Shown piece after piece: positions 23,101 through 35,581 of a DNA stretch of 64,000 nucleotides; positions within the stretch are counted from its first letter, which is position 1; every line of letters begins with the position of its first letter. A program made the translations under genes and the position numbers. The notes under the pieces are model-generated. The model was not told the DNA's origin and made no database searches. It saw only the letters and a list, made by a program, of their open reading frames with translations. Origin of the DNA: Rhynchonema sp. JSB1_4 (taxonomy: Eukaryota; Nematoda; Chromadorea; Monhysterida; Xyalidae); assembly GCA_030248065.1 (NCBI GenBank), contig JASAMV010004318.1:1-64000 (forward strand), given 5' to 3'.

Positions 23101-24195
23101 ACCCTACTGAGAGAAATGAATGAAAGATTTGCACACAGATGAATAAATCAAAAAATACGTATTTTATTGTACGACAGCGAGTTTTGAAAAATATAAAGTT
23201 AATCTGCTTTTATCTAATTGAAGTGGTAGTGTTGAAAACGCTGGTTTTCGTCACCGAATGATACTTGCCCTGTTGCCTGATATTTTCGTCACTACACATA
23301 ATTGCAGCACTTGCCTTGCATCCCAAGATGTGCGCCAATATCTGTATCGATTGTGTCCACTGCCTGATATGCCACATCGTAACTACAGGGGTGTGACCAC
23401 AATTGGCAAATTGGATATAATCTGGCGCTCCAGCATGGGCGAAAGGGGCAGACTGCAGACCAGTCCCTTGCAGAGAATGGTTGGTTGGTTGGGCGATGTT
23501 TAAAAGTAGATTGTTATTTACTGAGCATAAAAGTCTTTTTTTTTCAATTTTCATGATCGTATTTCTAGGCGCCCGGTTACGGCGATCTTCGGGTGACCGT
23601 GGAGCAAGTGCCGAGTCGCGTCAAGTTACATCAGGCATTCCATATTATTTGTCGATTGCATAATTGCTGGTTGGTGGTGCATGTTCTATTAGTCTTCTTT
23701 TGCACGTGCAAAAAGCCTTTGGATAACGCTGGAGTCACTCACTCCTGTAGATTTTCAGCAGCTTCACAGTGGTTAGCTCGAAAATGTACAGTTTATAAAT
23801 ATTCGTTCATGGTTGGGTGGATTCTGTTCGTTGACGCAAACAAATGACGAAATTAACATAACGAAATTTGAGCGCTGGATTCGCAGAACTGCGGAGTGAT
23901 CCCGTATTCATCATGTGAGTACAATGTCTTTCACATTGTCATTTGCAGTGACCGTGCCCTTGACCTACTACTCCAACTCGATTCCACCCTGCAACCATCG
24001 CTGTTGTGGTGCAGCAAGAGCAACTGTCGTTTGGGAGTGTTGGCATCGCAAACAAGTATGGACTTCTCGCTTGAGCTGGTGCCTCTGTCACTTGGATTGC
24101 ACACAATATCAGGCATCAGGGTGACCGACACCTTTCTGAAACGCACCTATGAGCATGACGAGATCGCTCAGGTGTTTGTGGAGGGAGATGGATGA
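20131..24195 (+). CDS. TRAPPC13: TRAPPC13, trafficking protein particle complex subunit 13
   Basis: Exons 20131-20197, 21554-21716, 21884-21968, 22108-22238, 22494-22605, 22678-22820, 23308-23479, 23569-23669, 23949-24195; all joins keep phase. Family blocks appear in order: [129 protein letters not shown] and [20 protein letters not shown]. The protein is a beta-sandwich subunit of the TRAPP tether acting in ER/Golgi traffic. The start is the only ATG in frame before exon 1's core. Introns 1, 7 and 8 begin GTTGGT, and intron 1 holds a foldback MITE. Confidence 0.96.
20247..20577. mobile_element. Foldback MITE, TATAGTCCGTCCA family, copy 3
   Basis: Starts TATAGTCCGTCCACCAGCTC and ends GCTGGTGGACGGAC followed by a decayed AATA. 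The arms and A/T centre match copies 1, 2 and 4. It lies in TRAPPC13 intron 1. Confidence 0.93.
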
Positions 24196-24392
24196 AACAT
24201 TGGCTTGCGGCAGTAGGTCTGATTTTCTGTGAACATTCCTGGAATTCACTATTTGCGCCTTTATGTGGATGTGTCTTGCTGTTTCTTCAGATACTTGTAT
24301 TTGATCACTGATATTATCCTGTCGGTAATGAAAATATTTATTTTGGGTTTCGTTCTGCTAGTATTAGACATACACATATAAAAATCTCGCAA

Positions 24393-27300
24393 TCAAATCA
24401 CTGTGATCTTGCGTCGGGGTTGTTGATCAGTCTGCATTGCATTCTTCATTGTGGTCAGCTCAATGGACGATCCCTCGTATCCGCTTTCGCTGCTGAATCG
24501 ACGACGGTTTGGCACTGAATTTGACTTGCGACAAACACACAGCGACAGGGCAACAGTCTGCAAGTTATTGTGTTGGTTGGTGGAACATCATCATGTTCCT
24601 ACGTATGGTCCGTTCATATGCTGACGCTTTGCCACATGTCACGGAACGTGTAATTTCGCTTTGCGTGTTAACAGGCGTTCACTTGTTTATGTGGAATGTT
24701 CCAACGTGTTATACCTACAGTTTCTTATCCAATCGTGAACCCAGGTGCATGCGCGAACAGCAGCGGTGCTCAACGCAAGCACGATTTGGGAAATAAAGAA
24801 TTTGCGCTCCGAGGTGGGGAGCGTCACATACTCTATATCAAGTATACACTGTTGCAGAATCGCTCCCCGGTGGCGGTGGCACTTTCGAGATTTTGGACCA
24901 TGCTGAGACCTAAACGGCCTTACCTTGTCCTCCGCTCCGCTAGTGCCCTGTTGTTCCGTATTGTTGTCATTACCACTGCTGCCATCTGTGCCACTGTTGC
25001 TCTTCTCGGATATGGCGCTCATTTGTGGCTTGTACTTGCTCTCCGGCAGAGATTTACGGCGGATTTCGAGACTGAAGTTTGTCATTCGGTAACGGGATAG
25101 TAACGGTTAGCTGGCCGACTACCGTAACCCAGGTTACTGTGGCTACATGAACCCACCGTAACGCGTGACAATTCTCACATTCCGCGATGGACGGTCGCGG
25201 ACTCGAGCCAGCACTCGTGTCGTATGTCTGCATCTGACTGGATGTCGGACTTGCACACGCGGCTGTGGTTGTGTTGGCGTGTTGCCAATGCGCTTGATAG
25301 ATCAGGGGCATCTTGAGGCTGGACATGTGACGGTAATATTGTGATGTTTCAAAACTGTGCATATTTTGTTTATATATTTGCACCACGTACGACAGTGACT
25401 TGTTTTTGTTTCGGCTGCTATTCCGTCGTGGCTGCCTGCCTGCTCGATTGGTCTTCTCCGTTTTCTGGAATTAACCGAAGACAGGGCATTGAGGCTCCGC
25501 TGGTTTGTGTTTTTTCTGCAACGAAACGAATCCACGAAGACCTGTGCTCAGGGTTGTTTCAAAAAAAAAGTGGTTAATTAAAAAAATTTTTTTTAAAAAA
25601 AAAATTTTTTTTTTTGAAACTCAGATTTTGCTTTTTTTTAATAAAAAAAAGTTGCCCAAAATGGGCTGAAATGTGCAAAAATGGCCTTTTTCGAGGCAAA
25701 AAATTGGCACTTTTTTTCTGTGGACGGGACAATTTTTCCAAAATCGCGCCTGCGGCGCCCTGTATTGCCCCCAAATTCGTACAGGGATGCGCGGGGCTGG
25801 TCTTTTACAGTGGTGTGGCACCGATAATGCACTACTGCATGCTACTACACATGTATATATGCAGGTATGGTGCAAAACCGGGCGCGCAAAGTCGATCTGA
25901 CACGCAAGATTTGGGCTGTAATCGATATTTTGATGGTCGTATATCAGATATTCGGCATTAGATGCATTAAAATACGTTGTACAGCATGCTACAATATATT
26001 AGAGTACCATCGTTAGTGAACATCAACCTCACAGTGGTCGCAGACCATAGAATCTGCACAATACTACCGGGTGTCACCGCACAAGTTGGGTCTCGGGCGA
26101 AAATTTTTCAATTTTTGAAAAATATGTTGTATCGATTTCATTTAACCTGAAACGTCGTTTGCAACACTTTTTCTAATAAAAAAAATTTTCGTCAAAAAAA
26201 AAATCAAAAAAAAAATTTTTTTTTTTTAAAAAAAAAGCTCGTTAATAAAAAAATTTTTTTTTTCAACCCTGCCTGTGCTTCTGCTTATGCCATGCAACCG
26301 TACCTTTTCTGTGACCGTCTGGGTGAAACCCTCAGAATAGGGCATGTTTTAACGACACCTTGGAGCTGGAACTGTCACACTCCAGTGACCGAAAAGATCA
26401 GGTTCCCATCATGTCACTATCAGGGAGCTACTCTATGTATGTATGTGCCAACAAACCTTGAACCTATCCGCCCATGTGCAGTGTCGTTGCCAACAAGCAG
26501 CCAGATCGTCTCTGAGCGCTTTGGTGAAGAAAACGTAGAGAAATGGATTGGCGAATGAATTCAAGGGGAAGAATGTCACCAGAAATACTTTGGTAGTCGG
26601 AATGTCGATCAGGGGCACGCCCAGTGCTGCTGTCAGACCTGTGGGCAAGTCGGTAAACGTTATTACTGCTTGAAAAACAACGACTACCTGAAACATCTCA
26701 CACAGTGACCTTGGGGAGGGGTCGGTTGGCCACGAGTGACATCCATAGTGACAAACAAGAAAATGACACATTAGCTGGTTGATGTTTCACACACCGAAGA
26801 ACACGGTTGGCGCCCAACAGAGAAAGTCGGTGACGATCAACAACAGCATCTTCTTGGCCACTCGCATGTCCTCATTGCGAGCCATAGCCATCGGCCCAGC
26901 GCTCATCAGTTTGAAGATGCTGACGTAATTGGCGGTGATGCCGATGAAACCAATCAAACTGATTAGCAGACCTGGGAAAATACTTTACTTGTTACAGTTT
27001 ACCTTCTCTATAGTGAACCTGCATGTCGTGAAAGAATATACATACAGAATGCTTGAAAGGGATATTTTGGTCCCCAATCTGCAGTGACTATACTTTACAA
27101 TGATCCAAAATTCATATATTCATCCATTTCACCACAGGATGGATCAGCCAGCTCACGGCGGCCGCACCATTGCCTGGCCAATCAGAACATGCAGGTGTAA
27201 TGTATAACAATTATATAAAGAATCCATCGTCGCAATCAAAAATTCGATCAGGCGCGTTTTCTCACCTAAAATAAGAAACGCCGTATCCCCGGCCTCGTTG

Positions 27301-30300
27301 TTTTTCAGGGGCAGACAAATGGCCGTTTCCTTGTAATTGCTGACTCCGATCAGGGGCAGCGCTGCGAACAGTCCAGACACCAACCAGGCAACGCTGATTA
27401 GTCCAATCGCATTGCACATGGTCAACCGACCGCCGTAGAATATGTATCTGCAAGTAGGAAATGTGCATTTGCACAATTGGATGAAACATCACATGATATC
27501 TAATTCATCTTATGCTGATTATCAATCGTCTGCCATACTATCAGACGAACTTTGTGTTGTACCAAATCTCGAAACTGATCAGAAACATAGTGCACACTGT
27601 GAGTTGACTCCCGAACACACAGAGAAAGCCGGCGATCTGACAACCGATGCCTGAAAATCAAGAAAATTTGTAAAACATTGCCTTAGAGATGTAAATGTGA
27701 AACATCACCAACCCTGCTGCCAATCCACTGCATGATTATAGTATTCACCCTTGGTTCGAGCATCTTGCACAGCCAACGACATCAGATATAACGCTGCAAC
27801 CGTCAGAATTCCCTGATTCTCAAGGAAAAGTTAGCAAGAAATTCAGAAAAAGAAACTTCACCGATGCAAAGATCCGCGAATGCCAAATTTCCCATCAGAA
27901 AGCAGTGCACGCGCATGCGTTTGTGCCTGAACACGCACAGAATGCAGATAACGCATGCGTTGCCCAGAACAGCGCACGCACCCACAAACCTGTTGAAAAG
28001 CTACGGTAACACAGGTTACGGTTTTTTTCAGATAACGGTAATGACAAACCAGACAATGGCTCGCAACCACATGGACCCCATCACATCTTCACAAGGATTG
28101 AGTGCATTTGGCTCAGGTGTGCACAACAAACTCGACGTGCGAATGACAAAATCTGGGTTGTCAGACACGGAAAGTATCAAGCTTGGTGATCGAATCACTG
28201 CTGCATTGGCCACGTTAGGATTATATAAGAACATTTCGAGGTTCCTACATATTTTGAATACCAAAAACTTTGGATTGTTTGCCGTCCGGGAGTAACTTTG
28301 CCGTTCAAAATTAGTGCCAAACCGAAGAATATCGAGGTTTACGGTTTGGCACTAATTTTGAACTGCACTAATGTCACCTGACCAATGCTAAAACCCGGGA
28401 TCAAATGCACAAAAAGTTTGATGCTGGCCCAGTTAAATCTGATAACAAGCGGGCAAATAGCTGTACAGCTGAATCAGAACCCTGATTATTATGCTTTCAA
28501 TCAAGTTCAATAACTAATAACAAACTGTTCAATTTAGCAGTCATCAGTGAAACATCCACCAACCAATACATGTGACAATCTCTGTTTGCGTTAACAAGTG
28601 TTCGGGCACAGGTGTACCCACCCATTCAATATTGTGGTCGGGCACTGTTCGATGGGGCTGTGGACCGGATCGGGTCGAAGTTGATGGCACGATCAGTGGA
28701 CCCCATTCGCCTGATAGAGTCTGAAATTGTTGACAGGAAAATCAGAACAGGTAATTGCTGATAGCGTTTTTGGCCACGTGATGGATTCGCGCTGACAATG
28801 ACCCGGTGCACCGCTTGTCTGTGGAAACAGGATGAAATAGTAAACGCCCAACATTACCTAATAAAATAAAAATTGGTCCAAAATCTGCGACCAACCGGTG
28901 CTCTCTTGCTTCGTCTTTGATTTACCGTTATTGAAACGTCAGTGGGTGTTTTTCGAGCGCTGTTACATTTGTGATGCGTGAGTTCATAGAATTCTCGCTG
29001 AAATGGGAAGCTTTAGCGAGTATGGCCAAGATCGACCGGTTTGAGTTAAACATTCGCCAAAAGCTTGACCAACATCGAACAAACAGCAATGATACGGATA
29101 GGTGACGTTGGCAATATGCAATTCGGGGTATGAACTCAACGGAGGTAAGGTTTTTAGCGAATGCACATTTTGCACCCTCAAGTGTGTCAGAGCGTGAAGT
29201 CCAACACTCGGCATCGACCTAATGAACGTGTTTGATAGATCGCTGAAAATTAAATCATTTCATTGATGACCTTTGTCCAGATTTCGAAAAGATACCATCA
29301 GAAGCCAACATGTTGTGCAGAATGCGAATTCCGACGAAAACCTCAGGATCGAGTTTGGTCAGCGGATTGTCCGAGAGAATCCTGTAATGTTAGCGGGTAT
29401 AGCCACTGTAAGTAGTGTACTGACGACGAGCTGTGGCACCGCCGGGCCGTGACGACAAAGCGCAGCGAGAGTGACGAATTTGTATAACACCGAAAATATT
29501 GTATACGGTGATCTCACAATTTGCTAATCTGCGCGCCATTGAAACTCATTGCTTCGCAAGTTCTCAATCGATTTCGTTGCAAATTCAGTGCAATCGCGTG
29601 AACATCATTGAATTGGCCAGCATGAATCGCTGTGAACGCGTTGTCGGTGAACGTGCTGTAACGAATGCGCTGTATTGTATAAATAACTGTAACCAATTGT
29701 AATCGTAATGCAACGAACAGCGATGGTGCTGTGTGTCTGACGTTGGGCAAGTGCAGTTCGGGTATTTCGGTTTCGGCGTTTCCAACGAATTTCAGTGACA
29801 TCAACATCGTGCTCGATTGAAGGCTCAAATGAATCGGCGTGCGCGATCGTGGACATCGCGAGATTGATCTGTGTGGTTAAAGGGTGTGTCGAACGCGGAC
29901 CCTTTAAAGGGTGGACGGAACGCGTCTGCGCTTTTGCACTAGTATGATTTGCACGTTGGAATCTGGTGCATTCGTACTGACGATGATCTGGTGCCCGCAC
30001 GTCTGCGAAACAGGTTGAAAACTGGCAACCGGGCGATGTTGCACAACTCACATGACGCAGTCAATGAATCTCAGTCGACCCACACCTAAATCTACGTATA
30101 TATGCACAGTCGTATGCAAGTATTTCAACACAAAACTTACAATTTCCGCAGTTCAGCCAGTCCATCGAATGTGAGTGCGCCAACATTGGTCACATTATGT
30201 AGATGCCTGCAACTGGATACCTTGTTTGGGCTGGACTACTGACGAAGGCCTGTTGCACCCGCTGGACACCTGTGTCACACAGGCCAAGGCGATTGTCAGT

Positions 30301-30540
30301 AACTTACAGCAATGTGAGATTCGGATAACGGGCAGCCAGATGTGGTTCAGGTATAGCAGTGGCATCGACGTTTTTGATATGTCTGCGTAAGGTGTTACTA
30401 GAAAGCAGTCGATTTCAATGAATGTCTGAGAATCAACAACATAGGAATAATTCGCATGAAATACTCACAGTTCGGTCACTTCATAATCTGTTAGGTTATT
30501 GAAAGTGCCAACGCAACAGCACATCACTGCGCGTATCTGA
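24393..30540 (-). CDS. Leucine-rich-repeat glycoprotein-hormone-receptor-type GPCR (LGR)
   Basis: Order on the minus strand: LRR exons between about 30540 and 29285 (for example [39 protein letters not shown]), a hinge exon ending near 28984 with [18 protein letters not shown], and [20 protein letters not shown] leading into TM1 (to 28050). The 7TM exons are 27989-27862 ([22 protein letters not shown]), 27812-27713 ([15 protein letters not shown]), 27650-27547, 27447-27266, 26971-26795 ([19 protein letters not shown]) and 26638-26464 ([20 protein letters not shown]). The tail is 25318-25157, 25071-24924 and 24514-24393, with Ser/Gly-rich sequence. These signatures are specific to LGRs (FSHR/TSHR type, nematode fshr-1), which signal from the plasma membrane. 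The N-terminus is unresolved, two joins are imperfect, and the phase of the last exon is uncertain (it may end ITVI). Confidence 0.93.
25549..26271. mobile_element. hAT-like MITE, CAGGGTTG family, copy 2, with 8-bp TSD
   Basis: 723 bp, starting CAGGGTTGTTTCAAAAAAAA and ending TTTTTTTCAACCCTG. The flanking 8-bp duplication CCTGTGCT is exact (25541-25548 and 26272-26279). It has long A/T tracts at both ends like copy 1 and no transposase. It lies in an LGR intron between the TM7 exon and the cytoplasmic tail exons. Confidence 0.95.
28304..28362. repeat. Small hairpin, 21-bp perfect stem, 17-base loop
   Basis: The left arm TTCAAAATTAGTGCCAAACC+G (28304-28324) is perfectly complementary to 28342-28362. 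The size resembles a small-RNA precursor, but perfect pairing over exactly 21 bp and no visible lower stem fit a tiny inverted repeat equally well. It lies between LGR exons. Confidence 0.75.
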
Positions 30541-33230
30541 AAGTGCGGATCATGTGCCTGCGCTTTGCACCGTGAGTAACTCATCCAATCGTCACCACTG
30601 TTTGACTCAATGTTTGCACCGACCGTTTTCACAGAAATACGTTGTGAAAATTGCGTATACGGAGGTCGATACTATTTTTCAATCGTTTGTAAGAATAATC
30701 AAATTACCAGTTTCGAATCCAAGGCCGGATGTTTCGGCTGCACACAAACACAAGCATTCGAGTTTGCGCTCAGTCGTTCGCATCCCAGCACCTCAGCTGT
30801 GTGGTACACGACGCCCAGTGATGTTTCATTGACAAGTAGAAATAGAATTGCTGACCATATTTTATTCATTATGGGGGAGGCAAATAAAGCTTGTCAACTT
30901 TGATTAACTGGGTGCTATTTATTGAGTTGCGTGACGGTGCACCATTTTCGGAAATGTGGAAAATCAGATGACTGGGGGAAATCAAGCGCTTGGGGACGCA
31001 ACACTACTGTTGTGCTGATAAGCGCATTGAGCACTTGCAAAGCATAAGTACCAACGTGCAACGTACACACCACAAGAACTTTTTGGGTAAAGTTTCCCAG
31101 GTGATGTAATAATGATGTTCACAGCGTGGAGGCAAATTTGGTGCAATAAACTTCAAGTATAAATACTGGGCACTTTGAAAACAAGTCCTAGATCCAGATA
31201 CGCAAGTATACGCAGTTGGTCCCACGAGACACAAACTTCAGTGCCCATCAGGGCGCAACAAAAGCAGCAACCTGGACGATGTGTTATGCATCACATACCA
31301 CATGTGCATGTGCTACATACATATGTAGCTCTAAATTTTGACCATTTTGTAACGAAATTTCAGTCCAGAACCATTACCCAAATTAGGGTCAAGCTCAGCT
31401 GTATGGGTAGTAACTGTAGTCATGACCAGGCGTGCCAGAAGCATTACTGGCAGTTTCAGTAATTCACAGGTTTCATCGTTTCATGATGCAATCGCACGTG
31501 AATGAATGATGCCAACTTGAATGTTTATGCATGCAAGGCATGTAAGTAAACCGGTCTCACAGCGAAGCGATGGGTTACCATGCTGTTGCGCAGTACTGAA
31601 CGTTGATTGCGCTCACCGAAGTCGTTGTTGTTTCAGTTTGTCAAATTGGCTTCATCACACGTCCAGCAACACGGATGCAGCACAAGCGGCGTTGCACACT
31701 GTTTGGGTCTCACCGAATGCAAGCAAGAACCTGTAATGACAGCCACTTTGCTAAACTTTTGCAAAGGGCGACGAAACGAAGTGATTGTAGGTTATTGCAG
31801 GCATTTTCTGTTGGTGCTGAGTGGAATTGTGCTGGCGGCACGTACCTACATAATGCGGTTGACCGGCCGCGGGTCTTATCAACATTTTGGGTTCGTCCCC
31901 TGTCTCGAGTCGTTTGATTTCTGACACAGCTCGTCAACAGTTCGCAACGAATAGCGTCTGGCTTCTGGGACCCGATCAAGGGTGGTCACCGACGGGGTTT
32001 TGACTTGGGCTTCAGATAATATAATAGCGAGCGTTATGCTTTGGTTAGTTTGGCCCGGGACCGAGCCTCAGTTGCCTACCTGTAACGGAAGACACTCGTC
32101 ATAAGCAGATGCACTACAAGTTGTACAGTATTGATACACACAAAGATACGAAAAGCTCTGGAAGTCCTGCATGTCCAAGTGAAGCATTATAAGCCGTACC
32201 CGCTGACTGATCGCTCGGATCTGCTAGCGAGTCTGGTCACGCGTTTTTTAGCATTGGGTTTTCAGCATAGTTGTTGATTGGCACTACTGCTCATTTGCTT
32301 CCACGCTGGTAAAAAAAACGAAGCAGTGGTAAATCCTGCAACGATACGTGCAAGACTCTCATATGACCAAGACGATCCGATTGTGATCGCAAAGGGCGAT
32401 CCTTCCGATGTTGTCGCGGTCATGTGACTTGTATGAAAAATATTTAGAGATGGCTAGGAAATATTTAGGATGCCTTGAAAATATTTAACTGATGGCTGTC
32501 ACTGATTTCGACCAGCGTAAAAGTAGTTTACCTGGCTGGTGACAGTAACTTCGAAACATCCCTCAAGCAAAATGTCACGTGGCCAAGGAAGGGTACATAG
32601 ATAGGAGCCGGAGGGCTCACTGAGTTTGATGTCGCTCGAACTTTGATTCCGGTCCGTTCCAGCCAGGTTGTGACAAGCATAGTGTGGGCCAAGCGATGCA
32701 AGATGCATAGGGGGGCTAAGCCCAGAGTGGTGCAAGATACCAAATACCTCTCGAAAACGCCAAAAAGGTGTTTTTTGCAGGCAATTTTACTGCAAGAACG
32801 AGCAAACTTTGTCATTTTGGCCCAGACATTTTTGTATGTTTTCGTGCGTAGCGCGTGATTACAACCGGCATGGTTCGCAAGACTGTTGATGACCTGCTGT
32901 ATGCCCTAAAGACTCGCGGTCATCACCATCAAATGTTTTATCACACTGTTTTGTGGCGCTTTTTCAGTCTGTGAATCAGAAAACCTACGGGAACGTAAAT
33001 TGCATGCCACAAACGCTTTGTCAAGGGAATATCTCGCCCATACCGCGATCATAAATTCGTTTGCCCGTTTCGCAGTACACTCAGATGTAACTCTCAAACT
33101 TTGATCATTTTAAATTCACTGCATCATCGAAAGAAAAAACGAAATGCAAACCAACGAACGACACCCGCAAGCACAAGAAAAGAAACCAGACAATGGTGTA
33201 CGCAACAGGGCTTCAGAAGCACAGCGAATA
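30541..33230. other. Spacer or unresolved 5' end of the LGR gene
   Basis: The LGR signal peptide and first exons should lie towards 30550-31200 on the minus strand but could not be fixed. One short possible exon (PKHPALDSKL) is seen around 30700. From 31300 to 33200 no coding exon is supported on either strand. Confidence 0.35.
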
Positions 33231-34923
33231 TCACGATATGGAATTGTGCAAATCGTTGGCGAAATACGGCGAGAGTGATTTGGCACGATGTTCGAACGTG
33301 ATGAACGACGGACAGGCGCCGATGTTGTCCCACGATTGCACACGTGTCTGAAATTGAACGGGACGAGATGACTGACATCAAACTTGGTGATAAGATCCAA
33401 CCGCACAGCAACATAACTGTCTTGATCACGTGGCTCTTTTTGATTGCAACGACGTTTGCTCCGGCTTCCATTAGATTTCCGAAAGTTTTTCGTTAAAAGT
33501 TGTGCCCAGACACCCAAGTTGATCAAACAGTGGCGTAACCAGGGTAGGGGCACTGCTTCTGGTAGCCTCAGATCTTGGGCAGAGCCTCACCTAAAATTCG
33601 ACCATGAGAAAAGAAGTGGAAAGGCAGCATGGAATCCTGGTTACGCCACTGTGAGCAATCTGTCACGTGAAAACAGGCAAGGACACGTAACCCGGTTCGA
33701 CTCTTGTTACAAACTGTGATAGCGTCGCGCAGCAAGATATACAATGAATCAGAGCACTTGGAACCAGTTTAGTTCCTGAGGGGGACCCCTCGGGTACGTC
33801 TGTTCCCCCTCCCCTCCGTGGTACTTCTGCCCCACTGTTCCCCCTCCGGGTACACCTGCCCCCCAATTTTTGCCTAAAATAGACATTTTAAGCATAAAAT
33901 GAGTGATTTTTAGGTCAATGTTGTCAAAAATCGCCAAAATACCCTTTTTATGCGGATTTTTTTCAAAAAGGGGCAAAAATGGGTCAAATCTTCCACCTCA
34001 AAAAATGACTTTTCTCCAAATTTGGGTCCTCCCCCCAGGCAGGGTAGTACTTGGGGGGGGGGGGGGGGGGGGGGGTCCCCCCCCCAAATTCATCTATCTA
34101 TCGTCAACACTTTTTGATTTCATCTATCTATCGTCAACACTTATGGGCAAATCTATCTATCGTCAACAAATTCTGGGAACAATCTGTCTATCGTCAACAC
34201 ATTTCGACCCCAAAATGGGCATTTTTGCCTCAAAATGGCTCAAAATCGGTATTTTTTGTCCCAAATAGGCAAAAAATCGCGCGCTACGCGCGGATTTAGT
34301 GCATCTTAGTACATTTTCATTAATATTTACACATTATTACCAACTTAGTACACTATACTATACCTTGATTTTTGGCGACCCCCCCCCCCACCATCTATCT
34401 ATCGTCAACAAGTTTGGGTCGACCCCCCCCCCCCAGATTTCGGACTTGGGTCATCTATCTATCGTCAACACATTTCGGGTCCCAATCTATCTATCGTCAA
34501 CACCCTGACCAAGTACTACACTGCCCCCAGGTGGGTACGTCTGTTCCCCCTCCGAAAAAAGGGGTACCGCCTTTTCCCCCTCCGGACCAGGAACTACACG
34601 GCTTGGAACATCAAATGATAAAAACCTGAGATTCACTGCGAATCGGCTGAAACTCGCCAGCAATGTGCACGGCGCTGTAGCAGACCAGAATTAAGCTCAA
34701 CATCGTTTGCAGCAGAATATCGAGCGGCAACTGGACGAAATCTTGATCAATCAATCTGAAACAAACGGTGCTAAATGTTAATCTGTGCAATAGTATAAAC
34801 GGAAATCGCGAATAGCAAAATGAAAACAACAAACCGTAAATAGGAACGATGCTGTGCAGCCGAATAAGCGCAATGTATGAGCGAGATCAGCCCCACACAG
34901 CACAACGCTTTGGGGGACGACAT
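33231..34923 (-). CDS. MMGT1: EMC5/MMGT1, ER membrane protein complex subunit 5
   Basis: Three exons on the minus strand, 34923-34835, 34755-34626 and 33347-33231, all in phase, give about 111 residues, near family length. The sequence starts MSSPKALCCVGLISLIHCAY, then SAAQHRSYLR, DFVQLPLDILLQTMLSLILV, CYSAVHIAGEFQPI and TRVQSWDNIGACPSFITFEH. SAAQHRSY, the LP-DI-LQ block and IVHIAGEF-like motif are diagnostic. It is a two-helix subunit of the EMC insertase of the ER membrane. Intron 2 (1.28 kb) is almost entirely transposon: a 124-bp MITE and two nested hAT-like elements. Confidence 0.93.
33528..33651. mobile_element. Small hAT-like MITE, CAGTGGCGTAACCAGG ends
   Basis: 124 bp with ends CAGTGGCGTAACCAGG and CCTGGTTACGCCACTG. 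Flanks TGATCAAA and TGAGCAAT agree at six of eight positions, so this is a decayed target duplication at best. It lies in EMC5 intron 2. Confidence 0.8.
33765..34601. mobile_element. hAT-like element, GGAACAGACGTACCC units, exact TSD, interrupted
   Basis: The left end is CAGTTTAGTTCCTG and the right end CCAGGAACTACACGG, both decayed versions of CAGTGTAGTTCCTGG. The 8-bp duplication CTTGGAAC is exact (33757-33764 and 34602-34609). Units such as GGGTACGTCTGTTCCCCCTC lie near both ends in one orientation. The core has TTTTTAGGTCAATGTTGTCA. A second element (34040-34523) is inserted in it. Confidence 0.92.
34040..34523. mobile_element. hAT-like element with ATCTATCTATCGTCAACA units, exact TSD
   Basis: Ends are CAGGGTAGTACTTGG and CCAAGTACTACACTG. 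The duplication CCCCCAGG is exact (34032-34039 and 34524-34531). Four units of ATCTATCTATCGTCAACA lie on the left and three on the right, all in the same orientation, around a core whose ORF-like text is only A/T repeats. It sits inside the element at 33765-34601. Confidence 0.93.
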
Positions 34924-35188
34924 TGCTAACTTGTCACACGCTTTCACTCTAAAACACGAATATAAGGTCAATATAGTTGTGGATGGAAAAGAACCGGTTT
35001 TTTCGTGCAGAAACCGGGTCTGTTTTTTTGGACCCAAAAAAAACCGAACACTCTGGCCGGGCCGCTGATACACAGTATTGTCGAAAATAGAACCCAGCGC
35101 AGAGACAAAAAACAAATGCTGCTGTGCTGATGCCGAGGGATCAAGAAGTACACAATATTATATACACCGTAAACCGTAAAAACCTAAA

Positions 35189-35581
35189 TACCGTATTGTA
35201 GGAAATAGAACTCGGGGGTTCTATTTTTTACTGGAGTCATTTTGGTGGGGTTCAATTTATGGGGGTCACGGTCATTTAATAGGGGTTTCTATGCTCCGAA
35301 AAGCCCCTAAAAAGGGGTTTGAAAGGATGTTTTTTCGCTTGTAATCGCATCCATTCGTGTCTATTTGTCAGTAAGAGGCGTATTATGTGCTCTGAACGAA
35401 CAACAAACGTGCATAAATCTACCTGTGCATGTGCACCACTATACACCACTGTATAGGGGATGTTACTTAGGGCTAGGGGGCTCTATTGCGGGGGCTCTGT
35501 TAATTTTCTGACTCCTTTTTGTGGGGCTGTATTACGGGGGGGGGGCTTTATTCCGGGGGCTGTATTTAGGTTTTTACGGTA
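35189..35581. mobile_element. TA-target MITE, TACCGTATTGT family, copy 2 (mosaic ends)
   Basis: The left end TACCGTATTGTAGGAAATAG matches the 14616 copy. The right end GGTTTTTACGGTA resembles instead the TTTTACGGTA end of the 15702 group. The interior changes from GGGGTTCTATTT units to GGGGGCTGTATT units. It looks like a recombinant of two subfamilies. Confidence 0.7.

Noticed and set aside
33116..33553. Open frames on both strands, including one reading MVYATGLQKH on the plus strand
   Set aside because: They overlap the last exon of EMC5 (33347-33231), whose sequence and phase are well supported; the others are shadows.
34090..34510. CRISPR-like regular repeats (ATCTATCTATCGTCAACA)
   Set aside because: Spacers vary in length and the units flank a core inside a transposon with its own target duplication; the genome is eukaryotic.
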